64,000 bases of DNA from Bacillota bacterium (GTDB lineage Bacteria > Bacillota > Clostridia > Acetivibrionales > DSM-1351). The notes below the pieces were generated by a model. The model was given only the letters and a program-made list of their open reading frames with translations, ran no database searches and was not told the DNA's origin. The stretch lies in contig JAEXOY010000021.1 of the NCBI GenBank assembly GCA_023439045.1, forward strand, positions 124,001 to 188,000. Reading direction: 5' to 3'. Positions 1-8,555 of the stretch are shown here, piece by piece (within the stretch, counting starts at the first letter, position 1; each line of letters begins with the position of its first letter). A program made the translations under genes and the position numbers.

Positions 1-1466
1 GAAGACTGGTAGAACTCAGGTTCATTTATATTAGGCGTATGGTCTCCCACGATAAAAATATAAGTGTTCGGGAATTTTGCTTTAATATTATTAACAAAAT
101 TCTTTAAGCTTTCGTCAACATAACTCATACTATTATAATAGTTCATAACTATCTCATCTTCAATATCATTAAAGCGAGGATTATTATAGTAATTTCTGCA
201 GCTCTCAAAAGGTCCATGACTTGTCATAGTTATAACATATGAGCAAAAGGGTTGCTTTGCCTGCTGCATTTTATTAAATGCAAAGTCAAATACCTTATGG
301 TCTGGAGCACCCCAACCCTCATCTTCGAACTTCATGGATTTAATATCATAAAACTTGCTAAATCCCATCTTATGAAAAGAGATATCTCTATTGTAAAAGG
401 TACCTACGTTACCATGAAAGGCCATAGTTTCATACGACGCATTCTTAAGCTTTGAGACAAAGGAATTGCTATGTGAATACGTGGAAAGCTTGATAGCAGG
501 AAATGAATCAAGCGGTTGTATGCTATTGATAATAGAAAACTCTGTGTCGGACGTACCACCACCCTGGTGGTAACTTAAAGTATATGGATAATAAATGCTA
601 GTTTCCATTAGCCCAGCAAGAAACGGCATCACATATTGGTCATTATATTTCTGTTTGACTATATTTGAATCCATAGACTCTACCTGAACTATTACAAAGT
701 TTGGAGCTTCTTGTGCTTGATTATTTGGTAGAACAGATAGGTTTTCTTTGCTTTTTTGTAGTTGTCCATACTCAAACTGCTCAATAAGCTTCTCTTCACT
801 ATAGTTCTTAAATATATTAATTGCGGCGTTAACCGTTGTACCATAGCGCTCAACAATTTTGGACTCCCCTGAATATCTATCTCCCATAAAATCATTAATG
901 GACATATTATTACTAATATTAATTCCTTCTGTTATAGTTAGGCAAATTAAGCATAATGCAATTACTACATATTTAATCTTGGACTTACGTATTCTAATAA
1001 CCTCGGGTGTATTATATTTTATAAGCAAATAAATAATAACAGGCACATCCAAAAATACTATCAATAGCTGTGCGCTTTTAGGGTTTGCAAGGTGAGAAGC
1101 TGATATAGCTGCCTCCTTGAATAGCGAAAACCATTGCATAATATGCAAATAGCTATGGTAATACAAGTAATATGATATGTTTGTAAACATATATATCCCT
1201 TGTACTAATAATATTATTGCAAACCATACCCTTGAACAGAAGGCTAAAACAAAGAGGAGTATTATTGTACTTGTTATAAGTACAAACCAGAATTTATACG
1301 TAAAAATATCACTATTTGCCTGTGGAAGCAGAAAGAGGTTATAAATTACGGTTTTTAGAGTATTAAGAAGTATAAAAATAATTATTGCAATTAATGATTT
1401 AACTAAATTTTTATTTAAAAAAGCTGTCTTTATCTTGTTTGCAAATATATTGAGATAATCTTTCAT
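1..1466 (-). CDS. LtaS-like sulfatase-fold phosphoglycerol transferase, C-terminus cut by window edge
   Basis: I translated this frame by hand. It stays open from the ATG at 1466 to base 1, giving 488 codons, and continues outside the window. The N-terminal part has several hydrophobic segments (about residues 15-190), as in lipoteichoic acid synthases. The outer catalytic domain follows, with GGGTSDTEF (the Thr at about residue 305 fits the family nucleophile), TSHGPF and GDHTP metal-site motifs. Members move glycerol-phosphate units from phosphatidylglycerol onto a membrane glycolipid. A ribosome site AAGGACGG lies 6 nt before the ATG. The gene starts 12 nt after the stop of the CapA-like gene, so the two are probably co-transcribed leftward. 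It could act on another polymer; the fold assignment is firm but the substrate is inferred. Confidence 0.9.
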   Translation of the reverse strand, partial: MKDYLNIFANKIKTAFLNKNLVKSLIAIIIFILLNTLKTVIYNLFLLPQANSDIFTYKFWFVLITSTIILLFVLAFCSRVWFAIILLVQGIYMFTNISYYLYYHSYLHIMQWFSLFKEAAISASHLANPKSAQLLIVFLDVPVIIYLLIKYNTPEVIRIRKSKIKYVVIALCLICLTITEGINISNNMSINDFMGDRYSGESKIVERYGTTVNAAINIFKNYSEEKLIEQFEYGQLQKSKENLSVLPNNQAQEAPNFVIVQVESMDSNIVKQKYNDQYVMPFLAGLMETSIYYPYTLSYHQGGGTSDTEFSIINSIQPLDSFPAIKLSTYSHSNSFVSKLKNASYETMAFHGNVGTFYNRDISFHKMGFSKFYDIKSMKFEDEGWGAPDHKVFDFAFNKMQQAKQPFCSYVITMTSHGPFESCRNYYNNPRFNDIEDEIVMNYYNSMSYVDESLKNFVNNIKAKFPNTYIFIVGDHTPNINEPEFYQS

Positions 1467-1478
1467 GAATAACCGTCC

Positions 1479-2783
1479 TTATTTGAAATTGTACATCAAA
1501 TCCATTGTGTTTTTATAAGATTGCTTTACTTTTACGGCATTGCTAGTATTAATATACCCTGCCTTAAAATCGCTACTTGGTATTGGCAGTATACTAAATA
1601 CAGGCTTCCCACTTACATAATACTTATCAAGCCAGGTGGGTATATGATTAACTGCTTTAATTGCTACTTTGTTATTGGCATCTTTTTCAATAGTTAATTT
1701 AACTATTACCCCATCTTCTGTATATATCTTATTTGGTCTTTTGGCGGTATCTGTTCTCCTGTATCCAGATACTATATTTCCCATTGAGTAAATTACATAT
1801 TTGTTTTGTCCATTGACCTTCATTATTTCAGATTTTTGCACTACATGAGGGTGCGAACCCAAAATAATATCTCCGCCCCATTGGAAAATCTTTTTAGCCA
1901 ATGAGGTTTGATACGAACTTGGCTGTCTCTGGTACTCATTTCCCCAATGCATTATTACTATTACTGCGTCCGTGCCCTGTGAACGAACACTCTGAATATC
2001 CTTTTTGATTTGGGCTTCATTTATGGGACTTAAGTATTGTTCCTTGGTTTTTTGGCTAAGCTTGGAGTCATTACTATTAAATGCATAAGTGTATGCTAGA
2101 ATACTTACCTTTATCCCATTGATTTCCTTGGTAACATACTTGTTCTTACCGTCGATAGAACTACCTACATTTGTCATTCCTTTTTCTTGAATCTGGTTTA
2201 TTGTTCTAGTAAGCCCTGCCACGCCTCTATCCAAACAGTGATTATTTGCTGTAGACAGCACATCAAAGCCGGAAGAAGCAAGTGCCTTCAATAATTCATC
2301 TGGAGTATTGAAAGAGGGATAAGAAGAATACACTGCCTTTAATCCAGCTGTCACAGTTTCGAAATTTCCTATTACCAAATCACTGTTTTTTAGCTCTGGA
2401 GCTATGTATTTGAAACAATCACTAAAATCGTATGTCTTTGTTTTTGCATTATATGCTGCATTTAGGTTATCCTTATGAGTCATTATATCGCCAACTGCTG
2501 CTATTGTGATTGTTTTGACTTTATCTTCTATATCTATTGCAGGAGGTGTAACTACATCTATTGAACTACCAGAAGTAATTGCAGAGTTTGAGGTTGTAGT
2601 ATTGCCTGGCGAGTTGTTAGTACCGTTTGCTGGTGCCTCGGTTAACACTATTTTGTTTGCAGTTGCTGCCGTAGTATACGCATTAACTTCGCCACTAACT
2701 GTCAATGCTAAAAGTAGTATACAGCACATTATACTTAGAACTGAAAAGGTGCACGTAAAAATGCGTATTCTATTATTTTTCAT
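1479..2783 (-). CDS. CapA family metallophosphatase-fold envelope protein
   Basis: This 434-residue protein has an N-terminal hydrophobic segment (about residues 7-30) that acts as signal or anchor. A low-complexity Thr/Asn/Ser linker to about residue 85 leads into a PGA_cap domain. Visible motifs are AAVGDIMTH, the conserved NFE (GNFETV), TANNHCLDRG, HWGNEYQ and GSHPHVVQ, which match the CapA calcineurin-like fold. Family members take part in making or anchoring poly-gamma-glutamate, but this stand-alone copy lacks capB and capC nearby, so that role is not established. The start at 2783 is chosen because AGGA lies 11 nt upstream. The in-frame ATG at 2795 would overlap that ribosome site. It precedes the LtaS-like gene by 12 nt, suggesting a two-gene envelope operon. 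Confidence 0.85.
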   Translation of the reverse strand: MKNNRIRIFTCTFSVLSIMCCILLLALTVSGEVNAYTTAATANKIVLTEAPANGTNNSPGNTTTSNSAITSGSSIDVVTPPAIDIEDKVKTITIAAVGDIMTHKDNLNAAYNAKTKTYDFSDCFKYIAPELKNSDLVIGNFETVTAGLKAVYSSYPSFNTPDELLKALASSGFDVLSTANNHCLDRGVAGLTRTINQIQEKGMTNVGSSIDGKNKYVTKEINGIKVSILAYTYAFNSNDSKLSQKTKEQYLSPINEAQIKKDIQSVRSQGTDAVIVIMHWGNEYQRQPSSYQTSLAKKIFQWGGDIILGSHPHVVQKSEIMKVNGQNKYVIYSMGNIVSGYRRTDTAKRPNKIYTEDGVIVKLTIEKDANNKVAIKAVNHIPTWLDKYYVSGKPVFSILPIPSSDFKAGYINTSNAVKVKQSYKNTMDLMYNFK

Positions 2784-2821
2784 TATGTAAAACATCCTTT
2801 CATTCGCAACTTATATATGTC

Positions 2822-2836
2822 ATAACAATTTGTTAT
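2822..2836. promoter_or_regulatory. Perfect 15-bp palindrome upstream of the CapA-like gene
   Basis: The sequence ATAACAATTTGTTAT is a perfect inverted repeat (7-bp arms, 1-bp centre), about 39 bp before the leftward capA-like start. It could be an operator, but no regulator is identified. The rest of 2784-3051 is AT-rich divergent promoter DNA, with one TATAAT-like hexamer at 2947-2952 facing deoB. Confidence 0.4.
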
Positions 2837-3051
2837 ATTCCCAATAGAATTATGTATTAATAATATATCATAAATAGCCTGCATTGCATTACAATTTTAT
2901 GACGAAGTCATTAGAAATTAATGGATTTATATATAATATTTTTTGGTATAATGTTATTAATTAATTACTTTTGGTACATTAATAACACTAATATCTTTAA
3001 TGCAATATTCGTAGTTAAGCTAATAATAGTGTAAGGGAGGAGCTTGATATT

Positions 3052-4233
3052 ATGGGAAATAAAATAAATCGTGCAATACTCATCGTTTTAGACAGTGTTG
3101 GAATAGGGGAATTACCTGATGCGGCTGATTTTGGAGATGTTGGCAGCAATACCTTGGGAAACATAACAAAAAAATGTGGAGGTATTTCGCTACCGAACCT
3201 CAGTAAGCTAGGATTAGGAAAGATAGATGGAATTAATTATCTGCCAGTACCTGAGCAGGTTGATGGCAGCTATGCCAGGATGTCAGAAGTGTCAAATGGA
3301 AAGGACACCATTACGGGACATTGGGAGTTGGCAGGACTCCAGCTCAGTAAGCCTTTTCCGACATACCCTGAGGGCTTTCCTCAGGAGGTTTTGGACGAGT
3401 TCACAAGGCTTACCGGAAGAGGTGTTTTAGCAAATTGTGCAGCGTCAGGTACTGAAATTATCAAGCAGTATGGTGAGGAGCACATGAAGACAGGTAAGCT
3501 AATTGTATACACCTCTGCTGATAGTGTTTTTCAGATAGCAGCACATGAAGATTTAGTGCCGATAGATGAGCTTTATAGAATATGTCAGATTGCCAGAGAC
3601 ATGCTTAAGGATGAGCATATGGTTGGCAGAGTAATAGCAAGACCATTTGTTGGTGAACCCGGAAATTTTACACGCACCTCAAACAGGAGGGACTACTCTG
3701 CTGCACCTGCTAGCGATACAATACTTGATAAGCTGAGCCAAAGGGGGCTTGACGTTATAGCTGTTGGGAAAATTGAGGATATTTTTTCAAAGAAGGGAAT
3801 AACAAAAGCAGATCACACAAAGAGCAATATGCATGGTGTTGATATGACAATTGATTTTATGAAACAGCAGAATAAAGGCTTGATATTTACGAACCTGGTT
3901 GACTTTGATATGCTCTTTGGCCATCGTAACAATGCACAAGGCTATAAGGAGGCGCTTGAGGAATTTGACAAACGACTGCCTGAAATAATAGAGGCTATGA
4001 AAGAAGACGATGTTCTAATTATTACTGCTGACCATGGCTGCGACCCAACAACCGAAAGTACAGATCACTCAAGAGAATATGTTCCTCTGCTTATTTATGG
4101 AAACAATATAAAGAGTGATGTCAACCTCGGTACAAGGGGAACTTTTGCTGATGTTGCAAGTACTTTGGCGGATATGTTTGGAGTGGAGAATGTTTTCCCT
4201 GCAACAAGCTTTTATTCCGAAATAGTTAAGTAA
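3052..4233 (+). CDS. deoB: Phosphopentomutase
   Basis: The 393-residue product interconverts ribose-1-phosphate or deoxyribose-1-phosphate with the 5-phosphates in nucleoside salvage. It acts in the cytosol with two divalent metals. The N-terminus has the metal-binding VLDSVGIGELPDA motif. KDTITGHWE carries the phosphate-accepting Thr region. ITADHGCDPTTESTDHSRE near the C-terminus completes the metal site. Length is normal for the family (about 390). GGGAGG sits 11 nt before the ATG. No nucleoside phosphorylase gene is adjacent; the next gene, cobU, is 181 bp away behind a terminator, so deoB is probably monocistronic. Confidence 0.97.
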   Translation: MGNKINRAILIVLDSVGIGELPDAADFGDVGSNTLGNITKKCGGISLPNLSKLGLGKIDGINYLPVPEQVDGSYARMSEVSNGKDTITGHWELAGLQLSKPFPTYPEGFPQEVLDEFTRLTGRGVLANCAASGTEIIKQYGEEHMKTGKLIVYTSADSVFQIAAHEDLVPIDELYRICQIARDMLKDEHMVGRVIARPFVGEPGNFTRTSNRRDYSAAPASDTILDKLSQRGLDVIAVGKIEDIFSKKGITKADHTKSNMHGVDMTIDFMKQQNKGLIFTNLVDFDMLFGHRNNAQGYKEALEEFDKRLPEIIEAMKEDDVLIITADHGCDPTTESTDHSREYVPLLIYGNNIKSDVNLGTRGTFADVASTLADMFGVENVFPATSFYSEIVK

Positions 4234-4300
4234 AAACAGTATTTATTTAAAATATAGTTAAGAAAGACAGTATTTATTTAAAATATAGTTAAGTAAATAC
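4222..4300. repeat. Tandem repeat (2.5 copies, about 31-32 bp) spanning the deoB stop codon
   Basis: Units start at 4222, 4254 and 4285, each beginning ATAGTTAAG. The first contains the last codons and the stop of deoB. The second is nearly identical and the third is cut short. This looks like a slippage duplication of the gene end. Confidence 0.85.
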
Positions 4301-4358
4301 AACATTTACAAAGTATTTATATATTTTTATATTAAAATATTATACTATTGTAGTACAA

Positions 4359-4395
4359 CAAAAAATCCCTTAAACTTGGTTTAGGGGATTTTTTG
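4359..4395. terminator. Rho-independent terminator after deoB
   Basis: A hairpin with arms AAATCCCTTAAAC and GTTTAGGGGATTT is followed by a T run. The flanking A run means it could also work leftward. It separates deoB from cobU. Confidence 0.85.
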
Positions 4396-4414
4396 ATATA
4401 GGGGGGAGAGATAC

Positions 4415-4993
4415 TTGTCAAAAATGATAATGGTAACTGGTGGAGCAAGGAGCGGAAAGAGCTCCTATGCAGAAGCTATTGCAAAGAGTATAGGGAAGAA
4501 TATAATATACATTGCTACAGCGAAGCGTACAGATGATGAGATGATTTTGAGAATAAAAAAGCACATTGAGCAAAGACCTGCCAACTGGGTAACAATTGAG
4601 GCTTATAGAGGCTTTGATAAAATACTTCCCAAATATACAAATGGTTTTGATGCAGCACTGCTCGATTGCATGACTATAATGACAACAAATCTAATGCTAG
4701 ACTGCCCCGAGGTTTATGATTGCAATTTGACTCAGTGGGATGACTTGACCATGGAGCAGGTTCAAGAAGTAGAAAGCAATATACATAAAGAAGTTCAGGC
4801 CTTAATTAATTTTGCAAAAAGCAGTGAGGTCCACTTTGTTTTTGTAACTAATGAAGTGGGACTTGGTCTTGTACCAGAGTATAAGATGGGACGGGATTTT
4901 CGTGATATAGCGGGAAGGGTAAATCAGACACTTGCTAAGGCTTGTGATGAGGTTTACTTTTGCGTATCAGGTATTCCAATGAAGATTAAGTAG
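4415..4993 (+). CDS. cobU: Adenosylcobinamide kinase / adenosylcobinamide-phosphate guanylyltransferase
   Basis: The 192-residue bifunctional enzyme phosphorylates adenosylcobinamide and then transfers GMP to give adenosylcobinamide-GDP. This is the first step of nucleotide-loop assembly in cobamide synthesis and salvage. A P-loop GGARSGKSSYAE lies at residues 9-20. IATAKRTDDEM and the later EVGLGLVPEY motif are typical of CobU. The start is TTG at 4415, supported by GGGGGGAG about 6 nt upstream; internal ATGs lack such a site. cobS, the next enzyme that uses its product, follows 132 bp downstream. Confidence 0.95.
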   Translation: MSKMIMVTGGARSGKSSYAEAIAKSIGKNIIYIATAKRTDDEMILRIKKHIEQRPANWVTIEAYRGFDKILPKYTNGFDAALLDCMTIMTTNLMLDCPEVYDCNLTQWDDLTMEQVQEVESNIHKEVQALINFAKSSEVHFVFVTNEVGLGLVPEYKMGRDFRDIAGRVNQTLAKACDEVYFCVSGIPMKIK

Positions 4994-5055
4994 TATCAAT
5001 AAGTAGTATTAATAAATAGTATTAATAAGTAGTATCAATAAATAGTTTTAATAAG
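4991..5055. repeat. Five tandem copies of a 13-bp repeat beginning at the cobU stop codon
   Basis: Units TAGTATYAATAAR run from 4991, 5004, 5017, 5030 and 5043. The first TAG is the cobU stop. The last copy reads TAGTTTTAATAAG. They fill about half of the cobU-cobS spacer. Confidence 0.9.
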
Positions 5056-5125
5056 ACAACAGGATTAAAATTGCGATGCTTGAAAAATAAGATATGTTTA
5101 GAAAAAGGGAGTAACCATAATAACC

Positions 5126-5893
5126 ATGAAAGTATTAAGAAAGCTGATTTTAATGCTTCAGTTTTTTACTAGAATACCCATTAATAATAATGTGAAGGCT
5201 TCTACGGAGGACTTTGCCAAAGGGTTGATTTATGCACCCGTTATTGGACTTTTCATTGGACTGATATTAGCTGCAGCATCATATGGATTATCTTTTATAT
5301 TTCCAGCTTCTGTGTCAGCTGTATTAATTATTGTGGTTTATATTATTATTACAGGGGGCTTGCACCTAGATGGCTTGGGTGATACCTTTGATGGAATATT
5401 TTCAAACAGGCCAAAGGATAGAATTCTAGAAATAATGAGGGATAGTCGTGTTGGAACAAATGCTGTCCTCGCAGTTTTTTGTGTGTTATTGGTGGATTTT
5501 TCTGTGTTATCACAACTGTATTCTGATAAATATTTTCTCTTTATCATAGCATTTATGCCAGTTGCCGGTAGAATAGGTTCAATATTGGGGGCGTCAGTTT
5601 CAGTATATGCCAGAGCAGGGGAGGGACTTGGAAAATCCTTTATAGACTACTGCGGCAAAAAGGAATTTTTTAAAGGCTTGCTAATATATGTACTGATTTC
5701 AGCAGCACTCTTTGTTTGTGGTTTTGAATTTAATGTAAAGATGATTATACTACTAGCAATTCCTCCTGTTTCAGCCATACTAATGGTCAAGGCATTTTCT
5801 AAAAAGATAGGTGGAGCAACAGGAGATATTCTAGGTGCGGTTTGTGAACTGAACCAAACTGCATTTTTGCTGTTTGCTTGTGCACTAATATAG
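5126..5893 (+). CDS. cobS: Adenosylcobinamide-GDP ribazoletransferase (cobalamin-5'-phosphate synthase)
   Basis: The 255-residue integral membrane enzyme joins adenosylcobinamide-GDP to alpha-ribazole (phosphate), completing the cobamide. The signature GGLHLDGLGDTFDGIFSN at about residues 75-92 and the following RVGTNAV stretch define the family. Hydrophobic helices run through the rest of the protein. It uses the product of CobU and of CobT, which is encoded at 8556-9611. The ATG at 5126 has GGGAG about 14 nt upstream, which is a long spacing, so the exact start is less sure. A terminator follows. Confidence 0.95.
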   Translation: MKVLRKLILMLQFFTRIPINNNVKASTEDFAKGLIYAPVIGLFIGLILAAASYGLSFIFPASVSAVLIIVVYIIITGGLHLDGLGDTFDGIFSNRPKDRILEIMRDSRVGTNAVLAVFCVLLVDFSVLSQLYSDKYFLFIIAFMPVAGRIGSILGASVSVYARAGEGLGKSFIDYCGKKEFFKGLLIYVLISAALFVCGFEFNVKMIILLAIPPVSAILMVKAFSKKIGGATGDILGAVCELNQTAFLLFACALI

Positions 5894-5962
5894 TGGAGTA
5901 GAGCATATACCAACAGCTATTAAGGCTGTCTCGGAAAGTGCTGTTTACTAAGATAGAAATTA

Positions 5963-6006
5963 AAAAACCTTCAAATTGATGTTAAGACACTAATTTGAAG
6001 GTTTTA
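5963..6006. terminator. Bidirectional terminator between cobS and the leftward DUF2148 gene
   Basis: Arms AAAACCTTCAAATT and AATTTGAAGGTTTT flank a 15-nt loop, with A run before and T run after. It suits both convergent genes. Confidence 0.85.
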
Positions 6007-6089
6007 TATGAAAAACTAAATTACCTAATAAAACATATACGAGATATTAATATCAAAAACACTTTGATAGCTAAAACTCTAGCAACAAC

Positions 6090-6626
6090 TTACCCTCTAT
6101 CAAAGAAGGGGCTTTTTCCACTTACACTGAGTGGAATCCCATAAGCCAGCTTAATATCCGGCCCCAAAATGCCCATATCTACTACTGCTTTACCTACCGA
6201 GTACATTATCCTGTTGTCAACTCTATTGTCCATTGCAATAGACGCTGCACTTCCAACAGCTATGCCAAGGTCTGTTGTGTTAAATACACAAGGTGTATCG
6301 GGACTTTTGACCTTTTCAGCACAGTTTTCCAAGCCACACCAGCCGCAAGTAGGTATTCCGAATGACTTTATTTTTGTACCTATAACGAACAATGCCTGAC
6401 TTGCCAGGACATTCCCTGCATCTCTTAGGAAAAACTTTGGAGAGCCCTTTTTCACCATATTCGTCATATGATTAGCCAACGAAACTAACTCGGGTCCTGT
6501 CAAAATTGCTATCTCAAGATTGTCCACACCTTTAGCTTTTGGCGCGGTTCTTGCCGCTATAGCCATCTTCTTTGCTACTGAGAGAACCTCTTCCAACCGT
6601 ACATCTTCTTCTTTAATTAAGGCCAT
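6090..6626 (-). CDS. DUF2148 ferredoxin-domain protein
   Basis: This 178-residue protein of unknown function belongs to the DUF2148 (COG4739) group. It has a cysteine cluster CGWCGLENCAEK at about residues 96-107 and a further Cys at CVFN, so an Fe-S cluster is likely. DMGILGPDIKLAYGIPLSVSGK near the C-terminus is also typical. The start at 6626 is chosen because GAGGGG lies 7 nt upstream; a longer frame to 6671 has no such site. It is the last gene of the leftward set DUF1638-cobT-RACo-DUF2148, which suggests a redox role in the corrinoid system. That role is inference. Confidence 0.85.
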   Translation of the reverse strand: MALIKEEDVRLEEVLSVAKKMAIAARTAPKAKGVDNLEIAILTGPELVSLANHMTNMVKKGSPKFFLRDAGNVLASQALFVIGTKIKSFGIPTCGWCGLENCAEKVKSPDTPCVFNTTDLGIAVGSAASIAMDNRVDNRIMYSVGKAVVDMGILGPDIKLAYGIPLSVSGKSPFFDRG

Positions 6627-6734
6627 TGTAACACCCCTCTTTTTCAAATAAACAACCTTAAAGTGTCTCACTTTAAAGATAGTCTTATTTTTTTGACCAT
6701 GTCAATACATTCCATTTCATTTTTTAACAAATAG

Positions 6735-8525
6735 CTACTCAAACATCATACAATCTATATAGTAATCATTAAATGACTTTGATGCAGAAAGCTCGATATA
6801 TTCAATTCTTCTACTTATATCTACAGCCTGCTGCAAATAATGTTCAGAGAGCAGGGCATATTGTGCACCTTGTCCTGCAGCATTTCCAACAGACTTAATT
6901 TTATTCTTTAACTGTGAAGGAATAAGCCCTATTTTTACAGCGCTGTCTTTGTTAATATAGCTTCCGAAGCCACCTGCTAGATAAACATTTTCGATATCAT
7001 CAAAGCTAATTCCTGCTTGTTCTATCAATATTTGAATACCTGCGGCAATAGCAGCCTTTGCATTCTGCAACTCCCGAATATCCTTCTGGGTAATATGAAT
7101 ATCCTTATAAATGTGAAAGGCGACTTGTCCATCAATATTACTTATATGCTCCGAAAGTGATGCTATCACAGGATCATTTGATTTCCACTTGTGATTAATC
7201 CTACCAGTTTCGTCTATTATACTTATCTCAAGAAGCTGTGCAACAGCATCTACTACACCGGTACCGCATATTCCTATTGGCTCAGTATCACCGATTGTAG
7301 TATAAGAAAGACCTTTTGTAAGTGAAATACTATTTATAGCACCATACACACTTCCCATACCGTTTCGTATATTTGCACCCTCAAATGCAGGGCCTGCTGC
7401 TGAAGAACAGCTATACATGAAGGTATTGTTTCCCAATACAATTTCACCGTTTGTCCCGATGTCAATGAGTAATGAGATGGAACTGCTTTGGTGCAACTGT
7501 GTTGCCAGAACAGCACCTACTGTGTCAGCCCCTATATAGGCAGACACGCTTGGCAGGATAAATGCGGTTGCATATTCATTCATGCACAGTCCGAGCTTTC
7601 GGGCAGGGAGTGTCTGCAGGGCAGTAAAAGCAGGAATGAACGGCGCGTTTGCGATGTTCCGTGCCGATACATTAAGCAGAAAATGCAGCATGGTTGTATT
7701 TCCGACCAGTGCTATAGAATATATATCATCACAGGAAATTTTAGCTTTCTTGCAAAGCTCATTAATACTGTCGTTAATTGCTAAAACAATACCTTCATTT
7801 AGATCATCCTGTCCGCCAATATCTTCACTAGAGTGTTTTATTCTCGATATTACATCTGACCCAAATATTTTTTGAGGATTGAGCAGAGAATGAACGCCAA
7901 CTCTTGATCCGGTATTACAATCAAACAAATAAGCGGCTATTGTGGTAGTACCAATGTCCACAGCAATACCATATAGATTATTGGAGGTATTTTTACCTTC
8001 AATGCCTGTTATTTTGTTCCCGTATTTTATCAATGTTATGCCGTAGTCACTATCACGTAGCAATTCAGGCACCCTTCTTATCAATTCCAGAGGTAAGGTA
8101 TCCACCTTTGCAGCTTTTAGAATCCTATCAGCATCGCTTAGCTGATCCTCTAGCAATGGCTTAGATAATTGGATATACTGCTTAATTACAGGTGGTGCTA
8201 TATTAATATCATGTTCAATGCCTGCTGTAACAATCTGAGCAGACGTGTTTTCCTGAGGCAGCAGCTCTATAGATATGTCAGAAGCGGCATAAACATTACA
8301 TGCAAGTCTATAACCTTCTGCTATGGCATTTTCACCAAGCAAACTAATCTCCTGGAATGTAGGTGGGTTAGTTTCGCCAGAGAGAACTCTGACCTTACAT
8401 TTTCCGCATGTTCCGTTACCATTACAAGGAGCACTCAAATGATTTTGATTGCTACGGAGTGCATCGAGCAGTGGAGTATTTGGTGCAATATCTATTTTAT
8501 TTTCATTAGTATTTATTTTATACAT
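6735..8525 (-). CDS. RACo-type corrinoid protein reductive activator (2Fe-2S plus ASKHA ATPase domain, DUF4445)
   Basis: The 596-residue protein has an N-terminal 2Fe-2S ferredoxin domain with Cys34, Cys40, Cys43 (C-X5-C-X2-C) and Cys76. A linker leads to an actin-like ATPase domain with AVDIGTTTIAAYLFD (about residue 190), LLIDIGTNGEIVLG, and AGGFGSYIN near the C-terminus. RACo proteins use ATP to drive reduction of inactive Co(II) corrinoid back to Co(I) on corrinoid proteins. The neighbouring corrinoid protein and cobT support that assignment. AAGGAG lies 6 nt before the ATG. The upstream gene, cobT, ends 30 bp away. The electron donor is unknown; the adjacent DUF2148 protein is one candidate. 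Confidence 0.9.
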   Translation of the reverse strand: MYKINTNENKIDIAPNTPLLDALRSNQNHLSAPCNGNGTCGKCKVRVLSGETNPPTFQEISLLGENAIAEGYRLACNVYAASDISIELLPQENTSAQIVTAGIEHDINIAPPVIKQYIQLSKPLLEDQLSDADRILKAAKVDTLPLELIRRVPELLRDSDYGITLIKYGNKITGIEGKNTSNNLYGIAVDIGTTTIAAYLFDCNTGSRVGVHSLLNPQKIFGSDVISRIKHSSEDIGGQDDLNEGIVLAINDSINELCKKAKISCDDIYSIALVGNTTMLHFLLNVSARNIANAPFIPAFTALQTLPARKLGLCMNEYATAFILPSVSAYIGADTVGAVLATQLHQSSSISLLIDIGTNGEIVLGNNTFMYSCSSAAGPAFEGANIRNGMGSVYGAINSISLTKGLSYTTIGDTEPIGICGTGVVDAVAQLLEISIIDETGRINHKWKSNDPVIASLSEHISNIDGQVAFHIYKDIHITQKDIRELQNAKAAIAAGIQILIEQAGISFDDIENVYLAGGFGSYINKDSAVKIGLIPSQLKNKIKSVGNAAGQGAQYALLSEHYLQQAVDISRRIEYIELSASKSFNDYYIDCMMFE

Positions 8526-8555
8526 ACTGTTCTCCTTTTTTTTAGAGTTATAGTA

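Noticed and set aside
4991..5055. CRISPR-like array
   Set aside because: The 13-bp units are directly adjacent with no spacers, so this is a simple tandem repeat.
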